From Nageia nagi (Eukaryota > Pinophyta), in assembly GCA_050084985.1 (NCBI GenBank), contig JBITNC010000001.1:73470001-73534000 (forward strand): a stretch of DNA of 64,000 nt, written 5' to 3'. Shown piece by piece: positions 58,611 through 64,000 of this stretch; within the stretch, counting starts at the first letter, position 1; each line of letters begins with the position of its first letter. The notes below the pieces were generated by a model. The model did no database searches and was not told where the DNA came from. It was given only the letters and a program-made list of their open reading frames with translations. Made by a program: the position numbers and the translations under genes.

Positions 58611-59600
58611 GGTTCGTTTCCGTAGATCAGGTTTTTCCGTTAGGGTTTGAGGCTTTTCCTGAGGATCAGGGTTTTTTTTCCGTTAGGGTTGCGTTTCAGT
58701 CAGGATCAGGGTTTTTTTTCGTTAGGGTTGCGTTTCCGTCAGGATTAGGGTTTTTTTTCATTAGGGTTGCGTTTCCGTCAGGATTAGGGTTTTTTTTCGT
58801 TAGGGTTGCTTTTCCGTCAGGATTAGGGGTTTTCTTCCGTTAAAGTTGCGTTTCCGTCAGGATTAGTTTTTTTTCCGTTAAGTTTGCGTTTCCGTCAGGA
58901 TTAGGGTTTTTTCCGTTAGGGTTACGTTTCCGTCAGGATTAGGGTTTTTTTTCGTTAGGGTTGCATTTTCGTCAGGATTAGGGTTTTTTCCGTTAGGCTT
59001 GCGTTTTCGTCAGGATTAGGGTTTTTTTCCGTTAACGTTGCATTTCAGTGAGGATTAGGGTTTTTTCCGTTAGGGTTGCATTTCCTTGAGGATTAGGGTT
59101 TTTTCCGTTAGGGTTAGGTTTCCGTCAGGATTAGGGTTTTTTTCGTTAGGGTTAGGTTTCCATCAGGATTAGGGTTTTTTTCTGTTAAGGTCAGGTTTCC
59201 GTCAGGATTAGAGTTTTTTAAGGTCAGGTTTTCGTCAAGATTAGGGTTTTTTTCGTTAGGGTTGCGTTTCTGTCAGGATTAGGGTTTTTTTCGTTAGGGT
59301 TGTTTGCGTCAGGATTAGGGTTTTTCCCCGTTAGGGTTAGGTTTGCGTCAGGATAGGGTTTTTTCCCGTTAGGGTTAGGTTTGCGTCAAGGATTAGGGTT
59401 TTTTGACGTTAGAGTTAGGTATCCGTCAGGATTAGGGTTTTTTGACGTTAGGGTTAAGTATCCGTCAGGATTAGGGTTTTTTGACGTTAGGGTTATATTT
59501 CTATCAAGATTAAGGTTTTATCTCGTCAAGATTAAGGTTTTTTTCCGTTAGGTTTCTATAAAGGTTTTTTTTCTTAGTTTCCGTCAGGATTAGTTTTTCC
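58611..59600 (+). repeat. Minisatellite with 39-bp units rich in telo-box-like motifs
   Basis: About 25 units. The typical unit reads GTCAGGATTAGGGTTTTTTT, then TCGTTAGGGTTGCGTTTCC. Starts at about 58699, 58738, 58777, 58816 and 58855 show the 39-bp step; later units vary from about 36 to 60 bp. Each unit has two TTAGGGTT motifs, the reverse of AACCCTAA, the telo-box seen in promoters of many plant translation-related genes. Confidence 0.92.
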
Positions 59601-59639
59601 GTTAGATTTAGGGTTTTTTTCTTAAACTTTTTTTCCCGT

Positions 59640-59880
59640 TATGTTCAAAATATTCCGTTATGTTTGAAGAATATTCCGTAATGTTACCTTTTTTCCGTCA
59701 AATTTAAGGTTTTTGAGGGAATATTCTGTTAGGTTTTAAGAATATTCTGTTAACGTTTAACGTTTGAAGAAAATTCTGTTTGCAATTTTCTGTTACGGTT
59801 TGAAGAATTTTTCACTATTTAAATATTTTCTGTTTGGTTTAGAAGAACATTCCATTAAGGTATTTTGCTGTTATGGTTTT
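59640..59880 (+). repeat. Degenerate array following the 39-bp minisatellite
   Basis: Repeated AATATTCCGTTATGTTTGAAG and variants (AATATTCTGTTAGGTTTTAAG, AAAATTCTGTTTG) at 20-35-bp spacing. It looks like a drifted derivative of the CCGTTAGGGTT part of the array before it. Confidence 0.7.
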
Positions 59881-59959
59881 CTTCCGTTAGGGTTTTTGCC
59901 ACTGGGGTTTTTCACCGTTTTGTTGGAATTTTTGTTGTTAGGGTTCCGTTAGATTTACT

Positions 59960-60540
59960 TTTTTTTTTTGTCACCGTCAACGGCTTCGTCGTGTCGGGCT
60001 CCCTGCCGCTGCGCAGTTTCCGGCACCATACAACTCACCGGGCACCGATCTCGTATGATATCCTGGAGACGTCCTCACTGGTAAATCTTTTCATGAATCC
60101 GTTCGTGGCGGATTTGGAGGTCATTAGCATTAATTAACGGTATAAAAAGCTCTTTCGCCCAGCGTCATGACAGTTAAGCTAATCTTCCATTGCTATCGCA
60201 GAGATATCGCAAAAACGAAGGAAATAGTTTCAAGAATGACAACCTAATTAAGAATTCACAACTCGTCCTTACCGTGTAGGAAACATTTGCAGGTGAGCAT
60301 CTTTCAGCGAAAGAAAATCCTGCATTTTGGAAGAACAAATACGTTCGTAATCAGTTGCCCAATCAAGCCAATTACCTGAAGAAAATGAAAACAGACAATG
60401 GTGAGATTCTTAATTTTGAGAACCATCTATTGTTCTGGAAGAGCTGTTTAATATTCATGTGGATAAACATGTGGAAGCTGGAGTTCTCCACTTGGACATG
60501 TATGTAGCAAGGTACACAAAGTATTGATTCTTTTAAACAT
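59960..60540 (+). other. GC-rich segment with a possible promoter and short open frames
   Basis: 59965-60120 is again CpG-rich (GTCAACGGCTTCGTCGTGTCG). The frame 59865-60137 stays open through it. After the TATA box at 60141 comes a short ATG frame (60168 onward, 26 codons). Another frame at about 60420-60527 ends with HVEAGVLHLDMYVARYTKY. Possible donors (GCAG|GTGAGC at about 60293; CACTG|GTAAAT at about 60079) could link such pieces. I do not recognise a protein family, so whether this is a gene is open. Confidence 0.35.
60141..60147 (+). promoter_or_regulatory. Candidate TATA box
   Basis: TATAAAA within ACGGTATAAAAAGCTC, 27 bp before ATGACAG, in a low-copy CpG-rich setting. A plausible core promoter but unsupported by a clear gene. 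Confidence 0.4.
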
Positions 60541-60647
60541 ATATTGAAATCACTCCTGCTACGTTTGTATTATCTGAAAACACTATAAAAACACTCTTCA
60601 GGTAATTATACCAAAATATAAATTCTCTGTTAGCTTTAGCCATTTTT

Positions 60648-60745
60648 ATTTCTAATTCGATCCCTTATTGGATTGAAGCGGAGGCAGGGTGAGATATATG
60701 TCAAAAGTGATATTTCTAATTCGATCCCTTATTGGATTGAAGCGG
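60648..60745 (+). repeat. Two-copy direct repeat, 34 bp at 64-bp spacing
   Basis: ATTTCTAATTCGATCCCTTA then TTGGATTGAAGCGG occurs at 60648-60681 and 60712-60745, identical as far as I can see. Confidence 0.92.
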
Positions 60746-62140
60746 GGGAACTGAACCTAGGGGATTCAGATGCATGGTAACCAAAGTTTCATGAACTCTG
60801 CTTGCCTATAAATGTAAAAAGGTAATGGATGAAACCCCATTACAAGTTCAAGTAATCAGTTTCTGGATCTGACATTAGTAGAAGCCCCTCGATCTGCATT
60901 AACATTTGATGAGCATCTATCTTTTTGCTTAGAACTCTAGGCCCTGAGCTGCATGATGTTATTTACTTCTAGTTTTGTGAAGTCTTGCAGCAAGAGCATG
61001 ATCGTTTTCTCATATTTTGAGGATTTCCTATCTATTTTATTATAAGTTCTTCCTTTACTATTTTGATTACATTTCCATTTGTTGCAACATACCGTAAATA
61101 AATCCTTCATGTTCATGGCCAAATTCTTTTTCTGAGCTACACCACTGCTATGACCAATGATTTTGTCGTCCTCTCTTCTTGGGAGTAGCTGTCTCGAGGT
61201 TTTCATTGTACATTCCTTATTGAAGTAGACATACTACCTTTCTCCATCTACAATTCAAAGACAAAAGAAAGAACTGCATCTTTCTTGACTATATGCCATT
61301 TCCATCACTACAATGTGAAAAGGCCCAAACGCCCAAGAATCCAGCGTCACTAAGGCTAGTTTCGTCCACTAATATAGTAGCATGTATCCTCTCATGGCTA
61401 TCTACTGTTTGTGATACTATCTCACCACATGTACATGAAATTTTGCCACTATCTTTGGGAATTCTGAGGTTAATAGCCTCAATCAAGCACATTCAACCCC
61501 ATCACTTGCAATCAAATTAACTTGACTTGTAGCTCATTTAAGATGTGTAATTATGATAATTGTAAAATTCAGACTTCGCCAATACTCAAAAAGGTAAAAC
61601 ATTTCAAAACGAGGAATAAAAAGCAAAAATAGCAGCAGTATACCGAGATTTGAAAAGCTTGCAAAAACAACAAAGCTCGAAAATTTTCCTGAAGTATGCG
61701 ACGTTTCTTGTTACTAGCCCACTCATGCAACTTCCTGAAAAACTCTACTACTACTAGTACTCAGTAGACTTGTAGAATTCGCTAACTATAGCAATCACAA
61801 AATGGAATGGTAAAAACATTTTATAGATACACCCTCGTCATACAACTCATGTTTGCTTGTCATTTTGAATCAGCTTCAAAAGGTGGAACCTATTAAGTAA
61901 ATTATTTTGGAATGCCCTCTAGTGATCAACTCCACACATCATACTACATGATATTTTTCCTTAACTCATCCACCAGTCAAAGCTTTATCAAATCTATGAC
62001 CTGCAAGCCGATAATGATCGTCTTAGAGCATTCATTCCATGCTGAAAGAAAAACCATCCAACTAATAGAAAATTGGCAGACATATGGAGGACTATGAAGG
62101 CATTAAAATCACAGATTGGCCTCCAGAGGTTAAGAATATT
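60746..62140. other. Low-copy-looking DNA, possible gene remnant
   Basis: Composition is closer to unique DNA than to the retroelements. Both strands are open over 61290-61520 (plus: PASLRLVSSTNIVACILSWL; minus: SHERIHATILVDETSLSDAG). A minus-strand frame of 89 codons lies at 60937-61206. None matches a family I can name, and I would not call a gene on this evidence. Confidence 0.3.
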
Positions 62141-64000
62141 AATCACTTTAAAAAGCAAGCCAATGAGATTTTAGGCTAGATAGGAGTCAATGCATAGACT
62201 CCACATGGACTTAAAGGAATAAATACATATCTAAACTATTAGATGGGGATATTTCAATTGTATAGACTAAGGTTTTCAAACCTTAGAATAATTGTAGAAT
62301 TTGATAATGGAAGTTGGTCAATTGCTATAAGAGTGCCTTAGTTAGCTAGACGGCCTTTTGTAGTCTGTACATATTTTGAACCCAAATCTCTTACTAGATG
62401 TTGGTCATATGTTGAAAAATTGGACTTTATTCTTTTAAAGGAATAAAAATTTACTATGTGAAAGGAATTGTATGATAATCTCGGTTATGGAATTAGTTAA
62501 GTTCATCTCATATGCCTTATATCATTTGCTATTATACCTTCGATTTATCCATTGCACAAAGTTGTGATTGTTAATATAATTTTTTTAGAATTTTTATTTG
62601 ATAAATAAATAATAATTGTATATGAAATAATTTTCAAAAATAAGAAAATTTAAGTGTGTAATATATTTGATAAGATATATACATTAGAAATAAAAAACAT
62701 ATTTATAATGAAAATCTTTATTTAATATTTATGATAGTTGATAGTTGTCAATATCAGCAAAGTCAAGTTTATGTTAAAGTTTCATCTTTTCATTTTGAAT
62801 ACATTTTTCAAATCTTCCTCTATATCCTCATATTAGTATCTCTAGAAATCTCCATCTTTGATCATGTGAGATATTTATTTCTAGTCTTTTTCTCTTTTAA
62901 GCACATTACCTCTTCATGCTTATCTAGACATTAGTATTATTGGTTCTCAAAGATCATTTGCTAATATAATTTATCATTTTTTCCATTGAACATCTTCCTC
63001 CCTTTCGACACACGTTGGTTGACCCCCCTCAACCTCATCCTTCAAAAGAGAACATTCATAAGTTGATTCAAGATAATATTTACTACCAAAACACTCTAAT
63101 CACATGAACTTGTTCTTCATCGTTTAGTAATAAAAGCTGACCTATTATGCAAAACACTATCTCTAAGTAGTTAATGGTACCATTTATCGTCCCTCCTATG
63201 CTTGATATCATTTATCACATGGCTTAACAAGTAAAAACCCAACTTGGATAGATAAGAGTATGCACCCACCAACTTAGTATCAAATATGAACACCATATCC
63301 CACACGAGGACCATGTTTTTCATCTTTTCTCTATAGGGTAAATGGAATCTAAGGACCACTTGATCTTCAAGTACCCTATTTGCTATGAGATTTAGGGAAG
63401 ATTCCACTCCTTATTCAAACATTCTAGCAATTTTCTCTCCATCTTTTTCTAGTAGCATGATCAATGATGTTTAGCCTTTTATATTCATGAGGTTATCTCT
63501 CATAGGAATAGATATTTATAAAAGACTCTTATCATTACTAGGTTGATTACTTCCTTCTTTTAACTTATTACTTCCTTTTATTAGGGATCAAGAACCCGCA
63601 ATATAGCTTTAGCTCCCATACAAATAATAATAGGTTAGTCCATTTGTGTTCTTCACCATGCACCAACATTTAGGCTCCTAAACAACATCAGCACCTTAGG
63701 CACCATAGATTTATTTATGATCAACATCAACATACCTCCTTAGGTTTATCAATGAGATAACATAAATAATTCTTTATTACCATTTTTTAATATACGTTAA
63801 TAATCCTTTAACATTAGATGTTAAGGGAGATTTGAGTAATAGCTTCTTGTTTTTCCTTAGCTCAAGGCTCTCTCCCCTTTTCATTCTTAGTTATTCAATT
63901 AGATATCATATGGTAGCCAACTTCACAATTGATGATCCTTCAAATATGTATCATATCTAGGCTTTGAATAGCATTAGGTTCCTTATTGCAATGTTATTCA
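62141..64000. other. Unassigned AT-rich DNA to the window end
   Basis: 62560-62720 is very AT-rich. The minus-strand frame 63171-63407 (78 codons) has no recognised domain. It may be a worn retroelement, but no catalytic motif was seen. Confidence 0.35.

Noticed and set aside
58410-58625. A 71-codon protein at the start of the minisatellite
   Set aside because: It contains a duplicated MNIPFI segment and runs into the repeat array. No domain or start context supports it.
59764-59952. A 62-codon frame in the degenerate array
   Set aside because: Low-complexity F/L/G text produced by the repeat itself.
1-64000. tRNA, rRNA or organelle-derived segments
   Set aside because: None was recognised by eye. 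The tRNA-like matches seen are retroelement primer-binding sites only. A tRNAscan or organelle BLAST run would settle this.
1-64000. A prokaryote-type defence or biosynthetic system
   Set aside because: Gene structure, introns and repeat families are those of a plant nucleus. No operon or bacterial gene was seen.

Overview
This is nuclear DNA from a seed plant: strongly AT-rich, dominated by retrotransposons in different states of decay, with one compact host gene made of short exons and one 9-nt microexon. Large, old, nested repeats, a long degenerate (TTTAGGG)n interstitial telomere block and the style of the decayed Copia, Gypsy and LINE families fit a large gymnosperm-type genome. The plant assignment is secure; gymnosperm is an inference.

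Layout. 1-16 kb: a decayed minus-strand Copia element (Copia-3, 1978-7394) split by a smaller plus-strand Copia (Copia-4, 2787-5098), then unclassified repeats, then a dead minus-strand LINE (13860-15830). 17.7-19.7 kb: the only convincing host gene, a two-AP2-domain transcription factor of the WRINKLED1 class in seven exons. 21.5-26.1 kb: a Gypsy gag/protease remnant, a 23-bp diverged tandem array, and a Copia LTR with gag remnant. 26.5-28.1 kb: telomere-like repeats. 28.4-29.3 kb: a CACTA transposase remnant.

29.3-45.5 kb: a head-to-tail pair of Gypsy elements that share one LTR. The second is split by a young, apparently intact Copia element (Copia-1, 34964-43586; LTRs differ at one of 498 positions; perfect 5-bp target duplication; one open 1308-codon gag-pol). 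47.0-53.8 kb: a dead plus-strand relative of it (Copia-2), itself hit by a 967-bp Mutator-like element. 54.6-56.3 kb: another Copia remnant. 58.1-60.5 kb: CpG-rich, unusually GC-rich DNA enclosing about 1 kb of a 39-bp minisatellite full of telo-box-like motifs. The rest, to 64 kb, is unassigned.

Most interesting points: (1) Copia-1 has about 2.85 kb between primer-binding site and gag start, whereas its relative Copia-2 has about 90 nt. The extra DNA is bounded by good splice sites and contains a GC-rich piece encoding a recognisable PPR-protein fragment, so it looks like a captured host sequence inside a 5'-UTR intron. (2) A Mutator-like element has an internal 335-bp tandem duplication and decayed 9-bp target duplications. 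(3) A telo-box minisatellite lies within a CpG-rich island. I see no prokaryote-type system here.
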